The notes: generated by a model not told the origin, from the letters alone. Counted from the stretch's first letter, positions 43,276-52,348 are shown. The stretch: 64,000 nt of DNA from Microbacterium sp. SD291 (GCF_017355365.1 NZ_JADIJR010000012.1:41895-105894), one strand, 5' to 3'. A program made the numbers and translations.

Positions 43276-43296
43276 CTGCTTCTCAGGGTGAGGCGA

Positions 43297-45594
43297 TCAC
43301 TCCGCCGGGTTGTTCACCACGACCGTCATGATCCCTCCGGTGGTCTGGCTGGTCACCGTGATGACCACGCCGTGCCCGGCGACCAGGACGCCCGCGAGCG
43401 GGTTCGACTCGTCGTAGAACGCATGCGTGTCGGAGTCGTCGAACGTCGCCTTCTGCATGCCCGGCGTCGAGGTCGCCGCCAGCGTCTCGACGGTCTGGCT
43501 CTTGCCCTTGCCGACCAGCACCTGCTTGTGCAGGGAGACCGAGTCGAGCGGGTTCAGGCCGAACGCGGCGTCGAAGGGCTGGCGCCGGTTGCTCGGCTTC
43601 GTCCCGTCGGAGTAGGTGATCGGCACCGGGTTGGCATCGACCGGCAGCGCCAGGCCGTGGCCGAGGTGGTCGATCGTGTTGTTGTCGCCATATGACTCGT
43701 CGACGGCCCAGACCACCATGCCGTCCTGGAACGGGAAGTGCTCCACCCAGTCCGGGCGCGTGATGCCCTCGCTGAACTGGTACGGACCGGTCTGCAGGGT
43801 GGCGTCGTAGTCGACGTACGTGCGGTTCTCGGCGAGGTAGTACTGGTCGCCCGACGAGGTCGACGTGCCGTCGCTCAGCGTGAAGCCGCCCGCGGCCGTC
43901 CAGCCGTTGTCGCCGCCCTCGGCGTCGTCGCTGAGCAGCGTGGTGCCGCCGCTCTTCACGACGATGTCGTCGAGGAACGCGCCGGCGAGGTGCACGCCGC
44001 CGTCGCTCTGGTAGCGGAAGCGGAACAGCGTGTCGGCGCTGCCACCCGGAACCGAGTAGCGCAGCGTCGTCCAGCGGCCGCTGGAGGTGTCGCTGAGCGG
44101 CTTGCCCGCCTGCGTCCAGTCGGCGCCGCCGTTCGTGGAGTACTCGGCGTACAGGTAGTCGTAGCCTGCCTCGATGTCGTACCAGGACTTGGCCGTGACC
44201 GTGGCGCTGCGCACCCCGCTCAGGTCGAGCTCGCGGGTGAGCGTCGTGTTCAGGTCATCCGCACTCGACGTCCACCAGGCGTGTCCGCCGGCGAGGTCGA
44301 CGACCGTGGAGGTCGTCGTGACGTCGGGGACGTCGACGACGAGCGCCTGCTCCTGACCGTCCACCTGGCGGGCGGCGGGGCTCAGCGTGTACTCGCCGCC
44401 CTCGCCTGGGCTCACGACGCTGTAGTCGAGCCAGCCGAGCTGCAGCTTCTCCCACGGCCCCATGTAGTTCGGGGTCGTGCCGATGTCCTCGGTGCCGTCG
44501 CCGAGCCACGAGCCGCTGGACATCAGGGTCCAGAACGCGCTCGAGTTCTCGCCGCCGTTGGTGTCGTAGAAATCGGGCAGGCCGAGGTCGTGGGCGTACT
44601 CGTGGGCGAACACGCCCAGCCCGCCGTTCTCCGGCTCGATCGTGTAGTCGCCGATCCAGATGCCGCTCGTGCCGATCTGGGTGCCGCCGAACTCCGCGCC
44701 GGACGGGCCGGTCACGCCGTAGTCGGTGGAGTTCACGTACCACCGGTGCGACCAGATCGCGTCCTCGCCCTGGAGCCCGCCGCCGGCGTCCTCGCCCTCA
44801 CCGGCGTGCACGGCCTGGAAGTGGTCGATGTAGCCGTCGGCCTCGTCGAAGTCGCCGTCGTTGTCGTGGTCGTAGCGATCCCACACGTCGAACGTCTGCA
44901 GCTCGGCGAGGATCTCCTCGGCCGAGCGGCCGGCGTCGACCTGCGCCTGATACCAGGCATCGGCGGAGTCCGCGACGAACTGCCAGGAGCCGCCGAAGTC
45001 CTCGACTGTGTTGTCGCCGTAGGTCGAAGCGTTGCCCGGCACCTTCACCCAGTCGCTGACGGTGCCGTCGACCGTGTAGGCGCCCGCGGACTGCTTCGTG
45101 TAGAAGTCGGCGAACGACTCGCCTGCGCCGAAGAACAGATCGGTGTAGTACGCCTGGTTGAAGTCGCTCTGCCAGTGCGTGCTGTTGTTCACGGCGCGAT
45201 CCGGCTGCGGGATCTCGTTGTGCAGAGGCCCGGGGACCGTGCCGAGCTTGCCGCTGCCCTGCTCGCCGAACTCGGCGAGGATGGTGAACAGCCTGCCGGT
45301 GCCGGTGACCGCGGCCTGATAGTACTTGTCGCCCTCGGCGTTCAGCGCGACGACGCCGTCTTCGTTCGGCGAGGCCTGGCCCGAGAGGATCAGCCGCTGC
45401 GCGGCCTTTCGCCGTTCGTTCTGGCGTTCGGTCAGCGGGCCCGGCCGGTTGTCGGACCGCTGGGCCGAGGATCCGTCGGCGGTGGGGCCGTCGCCTGAGG
45501 GGGCGGCCATCGCGGGCGGGACCATCATGGCGCCGGCGATGACTGTCGCTCCGGATGCTGCTGCGGCAATGATGCCGCGGGTACGTCGTCTCAC
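43297..45594 (-). CDS. secreted M6 (immune inhibitor A family) metalloprotease
   Basis: 765 aa from GTG 45594, which AAGGAG precedes by 5-6 nt; a GTG at 45600 overlaps that site. Signal peptide: RRRTRG, a long Ala-rich hydrophobic run, cleavage near PPAMAAPSG. A propeptide region leads to the catalytic domain with FAHEYAHDLGLPDFYDTNGG; His331, Glu332 and His335 make the HExxH zinc site. A MAM/jelly-roll-like C-terminal part includes WYDIEAGYDYLYAEYSTNGG. It should digest extracellular protein. DHDNDGDFDEADG looks like a calcium-binding loop. Monocistronic, after the pur genes. Confidence 0.92.
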   Translation of the reverse strand: MRRRTRGIIAAAASGATVIAGAMMVPPAMAAPSGDGPTADGSSAQRSDNRPGPLTERQNERRKAAQRLILSGQASPNEDGVVALNAEGDKYYQAAVTGTGRLFTILAEFGEQGSGKLGTVPGPLHNEIPQPDRAVNNSTHWQSDFNQAYYTDLFFGAGESFADFYTKQSAGAYTVDGTVSDWVKVPGNASTYGDNTVEDFGGSWQFVADSADAWYQAQVDAGRSAEEILAELQTFDVWDRYDHDNDGDFDEADGYIDHFQAVHAGEGEDAGGGLQGEDAIWSHRWYVNSTDYGVTGPSGAEFGGTQIGTSGIWIGDYTIEPENGGLGVFAHEYAHDLGLPDFYDTNGGENSSAFWTLMSSGSWLGDGTEDIGTTPNYMGPWEKLQLGWLDYSVVSPGEGGEYTLSPAARQVDGQEQALVVDVPDVTTTSTVVDLAGGHAWWTSSADDLNTTLTRELDLSGVRSATVTAKSWYDIEAGYDYLYAEYSTNGGADWTQAGKPLSDTSSGRWTTLRYSVPGGSADTLFRFRYQSDGGVHLAGAFLDDIVVKSGGTTLLSDDAEGGDNGWTAAGGFTLSDGTSTSSGDQYYLAENRTYVDYDATLQTGPYQFSEGITRPDWVEHFPFQDGMVVWAVDESYGDNNTIDHLGHGLALPVDANPVPITYSDGTKPSNRRQPFDAAFGLNPLDSVSLHKQVLVGKGKSQTVETLAATSTPGMQKATFDDSDTHAFYDESNPLAGVLVAGHGVVITVTSQTTGGIMTVVVNNPAE

Positions 45595-45765
45595 GTTCAC
45601 TCCTTTGTGCGCTGGCTCGGGATCGCCGAGCACGACGACGCAAAAATAGCACGCGAGCGGAGCTGAGTGAACAGGTCGTAACGCAATTCAGGGGTGCGCG
45701 GAAACCTCGATCCGCGAATCCGCAGATGGCGCGCCGGAATACCGGTCTCCGCCTGGAACGGGGAT

Positions 45766-46473
45766 CTACGCGGCGACGCGGACGACCGCGGCGACCGCGC
45801 TCTCGAAGAAGCCGAGTCCGTCGACACCGCTGCGCATCGCGGCATCCGTGTCGGGGCCGAAGCCGGGTTCGGTGGCGTGCTCGGGGTGCGGCATCAGGCC
45901 CACCACGTTGCCGGCCTCGTTGGTGATGCCCGCGATGTCGCGCAGCGACCCGTTCGGGTTCACGCCGGAGTAGCGGAAGGCGACGAGGCCCTCTCCTTCG
46001 AGACGGTCGAGCGTCTGCTCGTCGGCGATGTAGCCGCCGTCGGCGTTCTTCAGCGGGATCACGATCTCCTGGCCGGTGCGGAACGCGTTCGTCCACGCGG
46101 TGTCGGAGTTCTCGACCGTGAGCTTCTGGTCGCGCCGCACGAAGTGCTGATGGTCGTTGCGGATCAGGCCGCCGGGCAGCAGGTGCGCCTCGACGAGCAT
46201 CTGGAATCCGTTGCAGATGCCGAGGATCGGCATGCCCGAGGCTGCGGCGTCCTTCACCTCGGCCATGATCGGGGAGAGTGCCGCGATCGCGCCGGCGCGC
46301 AGGTAGTCGCCGTAACTGAACCCGCCGGGGAGCACGAGCGCGTCGACTCCCTCGAGATCGTGCGAGCCGTGCCACAGGGCGACCGCCTCGGCGCCCGCGA
46401 GGCGGACGGCGCGCTGCGCGTCGCGATCGTCGAGCGAGCCGGGCCAGGTGATGACCCCGATGCGGACGGTCAT
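45766..46473 (-). CDS. purQ: phosphoribosylformylglycinamidine synthase, glutaminase subunit
   Basis: 235 aa class I glutamine amidotransferase. It begins [20 protein letters not shown], with [19 protein letters not shown], nucleophile Cys in [14 protein letters not shown], and His/Glu of the triad in [11 protein letters not shown]. It supplies ammonia to PurL for FGAM synthesis in de novo purine biosynthesis, together with PurS. ATG overlaps the purS stop by 4 nt. purL, usually next, is absent here; the protease gene follows after a 171-bp gap. Confidence 0.96.
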   Translation of the reverse strand: MTVRIGVITWPGSLDDRDAQRAVRLAGAEAVALWHGSHDLEGVDALVLPGGFSYGDYLRAGAIAALSPIMAEVKDAAASGMPILGICNGFQMLVEAHLLPGGLIRNDHQHFVRRDQKLTVENSDTAWTNAFRTGQEIVIPLKNADGGYIADEQTLDRLEGEGLVAFRYSGVNPNGSLRDIAGITNEAGNVVGLMPHPEHATEPGFGPDTDAAMRSGVDGLGFFESAVAAVVRVAA

Positions 46474-46718
46474 CCGACGACCTCGATGCCGACGACGTCC
46501 TCGATCACGGAGTTGGAGAGCACCTCATCGGCGATGCGCGTGACCTCGGCGAGAACCTCGTCGGTGACCTCGCCCTCGACGGTGAGCTCGAAGCGCTTGC
46601 CGATGCGGACATCGGTGAAGCCCTCGACGCCCAGACGGGTGAAGGCGCCGGAGACGGCCTTCCCCTGCGGGTCGAGCAGTTCGGGCTTGGGCATGACGTC
46701 GACGACGATGGTGGGCAT
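46470..46718 (-). CDS. purS: phosphoribosylformylglycinamidine synthase, PurS subunit
   Basis: 82 aa, standard length. The sequence reads [20 protein letters not shown], then [16 protein letters not shown], a pattern specific to PurS, the small scaffold that joins PurQ to PurL. First gene of the purS-purQ pair, overlapping purQ by 4 nt. Confidence 0.95.
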   Translation of the reverse strand: MPTIVVDVMPKPELLDPQGKAVSGAFTRLGVEGFTDVRIGKRFELTVEGEVTDEVLAEVTRIADEVLSNSVIEDVVGIEVVG

Positions 46719-46793
46719 GAACGGCTCCGGAAGTCGCGGGCGGACGGGCGCGTCCAGTCTACCGTCCCGCCGCGCCCCGCCTTCCCCCCGTCA

Positions 46794-46868
46794 CAAGCCC
46801 GTCTGTTTGCGCCGAACGCATGCTCACGACCCCGCGGAACATGCGTCTGACGCAAACAGACGGTCTTG
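46794..46868. repeat. intergenic hairpin with 17-nt loop, family 3 copy F
   Basis: 29-bp arms 46794-46822 and 46840-46868 pair at 25 of 29 positions (core CCGTCTGTTTGCG / CGCAAACAGACGG), loop 46823-46839. It lies between the apt stop and purS. The length of the paired arms is greater than needed for a terminator. Confidence 0.75.
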
Positions 46869-46870
46869 GG

Positions 46871-47401
46871 TCAGGCGTGGAAGACGGTGTGCAGGTCGCC
46901 GACGGCGTCGCGGCCGCCGAGGCCGTCGATCTCGAACAGGACCGAGATGCCGATCACGTGACTGCCGAGGTGCTCGACGATCTCGCGTCCGGCGGCGAGC
47001 GTGCCTCCCGTGGCGAGCACGTCGTCGATCAGCAGCACGCGAGAGCCCGCCGGCAGGTCGTCGTGCATCTCGATCGTCGCGGTGCCGTACTCCAGGGCGT
47101 AGTCGACGGATGCCGTGGGCCGCGGCAGCTTGCCGGCCTTGCGGATCGGGACCAGGCCGACGCCGGCGGCGATCGCGGCTGCTCCGGCGAGGAGGAACCC
47201 GCGCGCTTCGATGCCGGCGACCACGTCGAACCGCCCCTCGAACGGCGCGATGATCGCCTCTGTCGTCACCCTCATCGCCTCCGCGTCGGCGAGCAGCGGC
47301 GTGATGTCGCGGAAGACGATCCCCTGCTGCGGGTAGTCAGGGATGGAGCGGATCAGTGATTCGGCGCGGGCGAGGGCAGGGGAGAGAGCGGCTTCGGGCA
47401 C
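46871..47401 (-). CDS. apt: adenine phosphoribosyltransferase
   Basis: 176 aa, family size. It converts adenine plus PRPP to AMP. Motifs: IPDYPQQGIVFRDITPLLAD near the start, GIEARGFLLAGAAA, RKAGKLPRPT and the PRPP loop VLLIDDVLATGGTLAAG. GTG start at 47401. Same strand as purS-purQ but separated by a strong hairpin, so probably an independent unit. Together with deoD and the uracil/xanthine permease it contributes nucleobase salvage. Confidence 0.95.
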   Translation of the reverse strand: MPEAALSPALARAESLIRSIPDYPQQGIVFRDITPLLADAEAMRVTTEAIIAPFEGRFDVVAGIEARGFLLAGAAAIAAGVGLVPIRKAGKLPRPTASVDYALEYGTATIEMHDDLPAGSRVLLIDDVLATGGTLAAGREIVEHLGSHVIGISVLFEIDGLGGRDAVGDLHTVFHA

Positions 47402-47538
47402 TGGTCAAGGTTACGCGCCGACGCGGCATCCGAATCGGGTCGTGACGATCTGCGGACACGATGACGGATCGCGGAGTTCTGCGGCCGATCAATCCGCTGA
47501 TCGTCCTCCCCTCCGTGAATCGTCGCCTCGACCTGCGC

Positions 47539-47568
47539 TTGACTTTCGTGGGAGCGCTCCCATAGAGT
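47539..47568 (+). promoter_or_regulatory. promoter of cellobiose operon with first CebR operator
   Basis: A -35-like TTGACT (47539-47544) precedes a -10-like TAGAGT (47563-47568) at 18-bp spacing. Between them lies TGGGAGCGCTCCCA (47549-47562), a perfect 14-bp palindrome identical to the operator known for CebR in Streptomyces. Repressor binding here would exclude RNA polymerase. Confidence 0.85.
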
Positions 47569-47579
47569 GACTCATCAAT

Positions 47580-47597
47580 CGTGGGAGCGCTCCCACG
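47580..47597. promoter_or_regulatory. second CebR operator
   Basis: CGTGGGAGCGCTCCCACG, an 18-bp perfect palindrome containing the same 14-bp core. Its centre is 33 bp (about three helical turns) from the first site. It lies in the leader of cebE, allowing cooperative binding on one DNA face. Confidence 0.85.
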
Positions 47598-47648
47598 AAC
47601 TGCGCAAGACCCTTCATCCACAGCACGACCTGCACAAAGGAGTGAACC

Positions 47649-48923
47649 GTGAACACACGTGCCCGCAATCGGATCCTGGCGACAGCCGCCGCGGCATCCG
47701 CCACCGCCATCGCCCTCGCCGGCTGCGCGTCCGCCGACGCCGGCCCCGCCGATCCGGATGCCGAGATCACGCTGACCGTCGCGACCTTCAACGACTTCGG
47801 CTACACCGACGAGCTCCTCCAGGAGTACATGGACGAGCACCCGAACGTGACGATCGTGCACAACCGCGCGGCCACCAGCAACGAGGCCCGCGAGAACTAC
47901 TTCCAGAAGCTCGGCAAGACCGGCCTCGCCGACATCGAGGCGATCGAGGTCGACTGGCTGCCCGAGGTCATGCAGTACGCCGACCTGCTCGCCCCGGTCG
48001 ACGAGGCGCTCAAGGACCGCTGGCTCGACTGGAAGACGAGCGCCGCCACCGACAAGGACGGCAACCTGATCGGGTACGGCACCGACATCGGCCCCGAGGG
48101 CGTCTGCTACCGCAGCGACCTGTTCGCCGCCGCAGGCCTTCCCACCGACCGCGAAGAGGTCGCCGCACTCCTCGAGGGCGACTGGGCCACCTACTTCGAC
48201 CTCGGCGCGGAGTACACCGCCGCGACCGGCAAGGCGTTCTTCGACTCCGCCGGCGGCACCTACCAGGGCATGATCAACCAGGTCGAGGCCGCATACGAGG
48301 ACCCGGACTCCGGCGACATCATCGCCACCGGCAACGACGAGGTCAAGGACATCTACGACCAGGTGCTCACGGCATCCGCCACGCAGTCCGCGCACCTCGG
48401 CCAGTGGTCCGACGACTGGTTCGCGGGGCTCTCCAACGGCGCCTTCGCGACGATGCTCTGCCCCGGCTGGATGCTCGGCGTGATCGAGGGCAACGCCGAG
48501 GGCGTCACCGGATGGGACATCGCGAACACGTTCCCCGACGGCGGCGGCAACTGGGGCGGCTCGTACCTGACGGTTCCCGCGAACGGCGAGAACGTCGCCG
48601 CGGCGCAGGAGCTCGCCGACTGGCTGACCGACCCCGCGCAGCAGGTCAAGGCGTTCGAGAACGCCGGCACCTTCCCGAGCCAGAACGACGCCCTCACCGA
48701 CGAGACGCTGCTCGGCGCCACCAACGAGTTCTTCACGGGCGCGCCCACCGGTCAGATCCTCTCCGAGCGCGCGCAGGCCGTCACGGTCTCGCCGTTCAAG
48801 GGCGAGTTCTACTTCCAGATCAACGACGCGATGCAGAAGGCGCTGACCCGCGTCGAGGAGGGCACGCAGGATGCGGGCACCTCCTGGACGCAGTGGGTCT
48901 CCGAGGTCGACGCGATCAAGTAG
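47649..48923 (+). CDS. cebE: cellobiose/cello-oligosaccharide ABC transporter, binding lipoprotein
   Basis: 424 aa from GTG 47649 (AAGGAG at 47637-47642). Lipoprotein signal with lipobox LAGC, Cys26. CUT1-type solute-binding fold: EITLTVATFNDFGYTDELLQ at the start, YGTDIGPEGVCYRSDLFAAA, and PGWMLGVIEGNAEGVTGWDI. Similarity of fold, operators and gene order to the Streptomyces cebEFG-bglC cluster supports cello-oligosaccharide binding; this is inference from context. First gene of the operon; a hairpin follows it. Confidence 0.9.
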   Translation: MNTRARNRILATAAAASATAIALAGCASADAGPADPDAEITLTVATFNDFGYTDELLQEYMDEHPNVTIVHNRAATSNEARENYFQKLGKTGLADIEAIEVDWLPEVMQYADLLAPVDEALKDRWLDWKTSAATDKDGNLIGYGTDIGPEGVCYRSDLFAAAGLPTDREEVAALLEGDWATYFDLGAEYTAATGKAFFDSAGGTYQGMINQVEAAYEDPDSGDIIATGNDEVKDIYDQVLTASATQSAHLGQWSDDWFAGLSNGAFATMLCPGWMLGVIEGNAEGVTGWDIANTFPDGGGNWGGSYLTVPANGENVAAAQELADWLTDPAQQVKAFENAGTFPSQNDALTDETLLGATNEFFTGAPTGQILSERAQAVTVSPFKGEFYFQINDAMQKALTRVEEGTQDAGTSWTQWVSEVDAIK

Positions 48924-48930
48924 CGAACCC

Positions 48931-48962
48931 GTCCGGCCCCTCCGCCAGCGGAGGGGCCGGAC
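48931..48962 (+). terminator. intercistronic hairpin between cebE and cebF
   Basis: Perfect 14-bp stem GTCCGGCCCCTCCG (48931-48944)/CGGAGGGGCCGGAC (48949-48962) with a 4-nt loop, 8 bp after the cebE stop and 17 bp before cebF. A partial terminator or 3'-stabiliser here would let the binding protein be made in excess of the permeases. Confidence 0.7.
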
Positions 48963-48978
48963 CGACCCGAGGACTGAC

Positions 48979-49926
48979 ATGACCACAGCATCCGCAGCTC
49001 CCGCCAGGCGCCTCGGCTTCGGCCAGCGCCTCTCGCGCTGGGACTTCAAGCTCTCGCCCTACCTCTACATCTCCCCCTTCTTCCTGCTGTTCGTGGTCGT
49101 CGGGCTCTTCCCGATCGCGTACACCGCCGTGATCTCGTTCATGGACTGGGACCAGGTGCGCGGCTCCGGCACCTTCATCGGGTTCGACCAGTACGCGTAC
49201 GTGCTGAGCCAGCCGAAGTTCTGGATCGCGCTGCGCAACACGTTCAGCATCTTCCTGCTGTCGAGCGTCCCGCAGCTCATCGCGGCCGTCGTCATCGCGG
49301 CGCTGCTCGACCAGAACATCCGCGCCAAGACCTTCTGGCGGATGGGCGTGCTCATCCCCTACGTCGTCGCCCCCGTCGCCGTCGCCCTCATCTTCTCGAA
49401 CCTGTTCGGCGACAAGTACGGACTCATCAACACGCTCCTCGCGCACGTCGGCGCCGGCCCCGTGAACTGGCATTCGAACGCCTTCGCCAGCCACATGGCC
49501 ATCGCGACGATGGTGAACTTCCGCTGGACCGGCTACAACACACTCATCCTGCTGGCCGCGATGCAGGCCATCCCGCGTGACTACTACGAGGCGGCGACGG
49601 TGGACGGCGCAGGCAAGGTGCGCCAGTTCTTCGCCATCACGCTGCCGAGCCTTCGCCCCACCCTGATCTTCGTGATCATCACCTCGACGATCGGCGGTCT
49701 GCAGATCTTCGACGAGCCGCGCATGTACGACCAGTACGGCACGGGCGGGTCGAACAGTCAGTGGCTGACGATCACGCTGTACCTCTACAACATCGGCTGG
49801 GGCGAGTGGAACTTCGGCCGAGCCTCTGCGCTCGCCTGGATCCTGTTCGTCATCGTGCTCGTGATCGGCGCGATCAACCTGCTCGTCACCCGAGCGCTGG
49901 TGCGCGGAGAAGGGAAGAGATCATGA
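48979..49926 (+). CDS. cebF: cellobiose ABC transporter permease 1
   Basis: 315 aa from ATG 48979 (GAGGA at 48969-48973). Six helices of a MalF-like CUT1 permease, beginning YLYISPFFLLFVVVGLFPIA; EAA loop EAATVDGAGKVRQFFAITLP near residue 205 contacts the ATPase. No ATPase gene is in the cluster, so a shared MsiK-type ATPase encoded elsewhere is expected, as in Streptomyces. It overlaps cebG by 4 nt. Confidence 0.92.
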   Translation: MTTASAAPARRLGFGQRLSRWDFKLSPYLYISPFFLLFVVVGLFPIAYTAVISFMDWDQVRGSGTFIGFDQYAYVLSQPKFWIALRNTFSIFLLSSVPQLIAAVVIAALLDQNIRAKTFWRMGVLIPYVVAPVAVALIFSNLFGDKYGLINTLLAHVGAGPVNWHSNAFASHMAIATMVNFRWTGYNTLILLAAMQAIPRDYYEAATVDGAGKVRQFFAITLPSLRPTLIFVIITSTIGGLQIFDEPRMYDQYGTGGSNSQWLTITLYLYNIGWGEWNFGRASALAWILFVIVLVIGAINLLVTRALVRGEGKRS

Positions 49927-50840
49927 CCGTGATCGACAGGACGGATGCCGCGGCCCCGGCATCCGACGACGAATCGGCGTCCCGAGGGGAGCGCCGGCCG
50001 CGCACCCGCCGCGTGCGCGGGACCCGCCCCGGCTGGGTCGTCTACGGGCTGCTCGGCATCGTGCTGCTCGGCAGCGTGTTCCCCTTCTACTGGTCGTTCC
50101 TGATCGGCTCCGGCGACGCGTACACGATCCGCGACCCGAACATGTCGTGGATCCCAGGCGGCAACTTCTGGGCGAACGCGATCGCCGTCATGAACGACCC
50201 GGCGGTGAACTTCTGGCGGGCGCTGTGGAACTCGATCTACACGTCGGCACTGATCGCGGCATCCGTCGTCTTCTTCTCCACGCTCGCCGGCTGGGCGTTC
50301 GCGAAGCTGAAGTTCAAGGGCCGCGGCTGGCTGCTGGCGTTCGTCGTCGGAACCATGGCCGTGCCCACCCAGCTCGGCGTGGTGCCGCTGTACGTGCTGT
50401 TCAGCGAGCTCGGCTGGACCGGCAGCACCGGCGCCGTGATCATCCCCGCCCTCACCAGCGCGTTCGGCGTGTTCTGGATGACGCAGTACCTCACCCAGGC
50501 GGTGCCGGACGAGCTGATCGAGGCCGCCCGCATGGACGGAGCATCCTCGTTCCGCACGTTCTGGACGATCGGTCTCCCCGCCGCCCGCCCCGCAGCGGCC
50601 ATGCTGGCGCTGTTCACGTTCGTCTCGAGCTGGAACAACTTCTTCTGGCCGTTCATCGTGCTCGACCGCCAGGACCCGACCCTCCCGGTGGCGCTCTCGC
50701 TGCTCCAGTCGAACCACTTCGTCGACTACTCGATCGTGCTCGCAGGAGTGCTGCTCTCGACCATCCCGCTGCTGCTGCTGTTCGCGGTGGCCGGCAGGCA
50801 GCTGGTCAGTGGCATCATGCAGGGCGCGGTGAAAGGATGA
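49923..50840 (+). CDS. cebG: cellobiose ABC transporter permease 2
   Basis: 305 aa, starting at ATG 49923 inside the cebF stop (ATGA). MalG-like permease with a cytoplasmic Arg-rich N-terminus (~40 residues), six helices, EAA loop EAARMDGASSFRTFWTIGLP, and the conserved end SGIMQGAVKG. The same ending identifies the remnant at 6469-6588. Partner of cebF. Confidence 0.92.
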   Translation: MTVIDRTDAAAPASDDESASRGERRPRTRRVRGTRPGWVVYGLLGIVLLGSVFPFYWSFLIGSGDAYTIRDPNMSWIPGGNFWANAIAVMNDPAVNFWRALWNSIYTSALIAASVVFFSTLAGWAFAKLKFKGRGWLLAFVVGTMAVPTQLGVVPLYVLFSELGWTGSTGAVIIPALTSAFGVFWMTQYLTQAVPDELIEAARMDGASSFRTFWTIGLPAARPAAAMLALFTFVSSWNNFFWPFIVLDRQDPTLPVALSLLQSNHFVDYSIVLAGVLLSTIPLLLLFAVAGRQLVSGIMQGAVKG

Positions 50841-52258
50841 CCCGTATGACCCGCGCCTTCCCCCAGGATTTCCTGTTCGGTGCTGCCACAGCCGCGTATC
50901 AGATCGAGGGCGCGGCCTTCGAAGACGGCAGGACGGCGTCGATCTGGGATGCGTTCGCGCGCGTGCCCGGTGCCGTGATCAACGGTGACCACGGCGACGT
51001 GGCGTGCGACCACTACCACCGCTTCCCGCAGGACGTCGCGCTGATGAAGGACCTCGGTCTGCAGACGTACCGCTTCTCCACCTCCTGGTCGCGGGTGCGG
51101 CCGGACGGCGCAGCGGTGAACCCCGCGGGCGTCGACTTCTACGAGCGGCTGGTGGACGAGCTGCTCGGCGCCGGCATCCTGCCGTGGCTCACGCTCTATC
51201 ACTGGGACATGCCGCAGGCGCTCGAGGAGAAGGGCGGCTGGACCGATCGCGACACGGTCGACCGCTTCCTCGAGCACGCCGGCACGATGCACGACGCCCT
51301 CGGCGACCGGGTCCGCAACTGGACGACGCTCAACGAGCCGTGGTGCTCGTCGTTCCTCTCCTACACGGCGGGCATCCACGCGCCCGGCCGGATGGACGTC
51401 GGCGACGGGATGCTGGCGGCGCACCACCTGCTCCTCGCCCACGGCACGACCGTGCAGGAGCTGCGCCGCCGTGACGAGTCGCTCGATCTCGGGGTGACGC
51501 TGAACCTCACGGTGGCGGACCCCGCCGATCCGGAGGCGCCGGCCGACCTCGACGCCGCGCGGCGCATCGACGGCCAGTTCAACCGCTGGTTCCTCGACCC
51601 GATCTTCCGCGGCGTCTACCCCGACGACGTCATCCGCGACATCCGCAAGGTGGATGCCGCGGCGGTCGCCCGCTGGGAGCAGGCGGTGCTCCCCGGCGAC
51701 CTCGAGGCGATCTCGGCCCCGCTCGACGCACTCGGCGTGAACTACTACCACGGCGAGATGCTCTCGGGGACGGCACCGGAGGAGGAGCCGCCCGGAGGCG
51801 ATGCCCCGACGGACAGGCCGACGAGGTCGCCGTGGCCGGCGGCCGAGGGCGTGCACTGGGTCGAGCGGGGACTGCCACGCACCGGCATGGGGTGGGAGGT
51901 GCAGCCCGAGGGGCTCACCCGCCTGCTCCGCCGCGTCGCCGACGAGTACGCCGGTGACGTCCCGCTGTACGTCACCGAGAACGGCGCGGCCTACGACGAC
52001 GTCCGTGAGGGCGACACGGTGCCGGATGCCGAGCGCACCGGGTTCCTGGTCTCCCACGTCGCCGCTGTGCGCGACGCGATCGATGCCGGCGTCGACGTGC
52101 GCGGCTACTTCTACTGGTCGCTGCTCGACAACTACGAGTGGGCGTGGGGATACGAGAAGCGCTTCGGGATCGTGCGCGTCGAGTACGACACTCAGGAGCG
52201 CATCGTGAAGGACTCGGGCCTCGAGTACGCTCGGATCATCGCAGCCCGTGCCGTCTGA
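50837..52258 (+). CDS. bglC: GH1 beta-glucosidase
   Basis: 473 aa from ATG 50837, overlapping the cebG stop by 4 nt; an ATG at 50846 is an alternative. GH1 signature start FLFGAATAAYQIEGAAFEDG, acid/base Glu167 in TTLNEPW, nucleophile Glu381 in YVTENGAAYDD, and the sugar-binding end SLLDNYEWAWGYEKRFGIV. No signal peptide; it cleaves imported cellobiose to glucose in the cytoplasm. Last gene of the operon. Gene name by analogy to the Streptomyces cluster. Confidence 0.93.
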   Translation: MTRMTRAFPQDFLFGAATAAYQIEGAAFEDGRTASIWDAFARVPGAVINGDHGDVACDHYHRFPQDVALMKDLGLQTYRFSTSWSRVRPDGAAVNPAGVDFYERLVDELLGAGILPWLTLYHWDMPQALEEKGGWTDRDTVDRFLEHAGTMHDALGDRVRNWTTLNEPWCSSFLSYTAGIHAPGRMDVGDGMLAAHHLLLAHGTTVQELRRRDESLDLGVTLNLTVADPADPEAPADLDAARRIDGQFNRWFLDPIFRGVYPDDVIRDIRKVDAAAVARWEQAVLPGDLEAISAPLDALGVNYYHGEMLSGTAPEEEPPGGDAPTDRPTRSPWPAAEGVHWVERGLPRTGMGWEVQPEGLTRLLRRVADEYAGDVPLYVTENGAAYDDVREGDTVPDAERTGFLVSHVAAVRDAIDAGVDVRGYFYWSLLDNYEWAWGYEKRFGIVRVEYDTQERIVKDSGLEYARIIAARAV

Positions 52259-52271
52259 GTCATCCGCGGGT

Positions 52272-52330
52272 TTCGAATCGCGCGAATGACCGTATCCTGG
52301 GCCTGAATCCAGTCATCTGAGCGATTCGAA
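52272..52330. promoter_or_regulatory. inverted repeat flanking the cebR promoter region
   Basis: TTCGAATCGC (52272-52281) and GCGATTCGAA (52321-52330) are perfect 10-bp inverted arms 39 nt apart. A -10-like TATCCT (52293-52298) lies between. No CebR core is present, so cebR seems not to use the same operator for itself. The element could be a site for another protein or a short member of the intergenic palindromes. Confidence 0.45.
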
Positions 52331-52348
52331 GGACGATGGGGAGCACGC

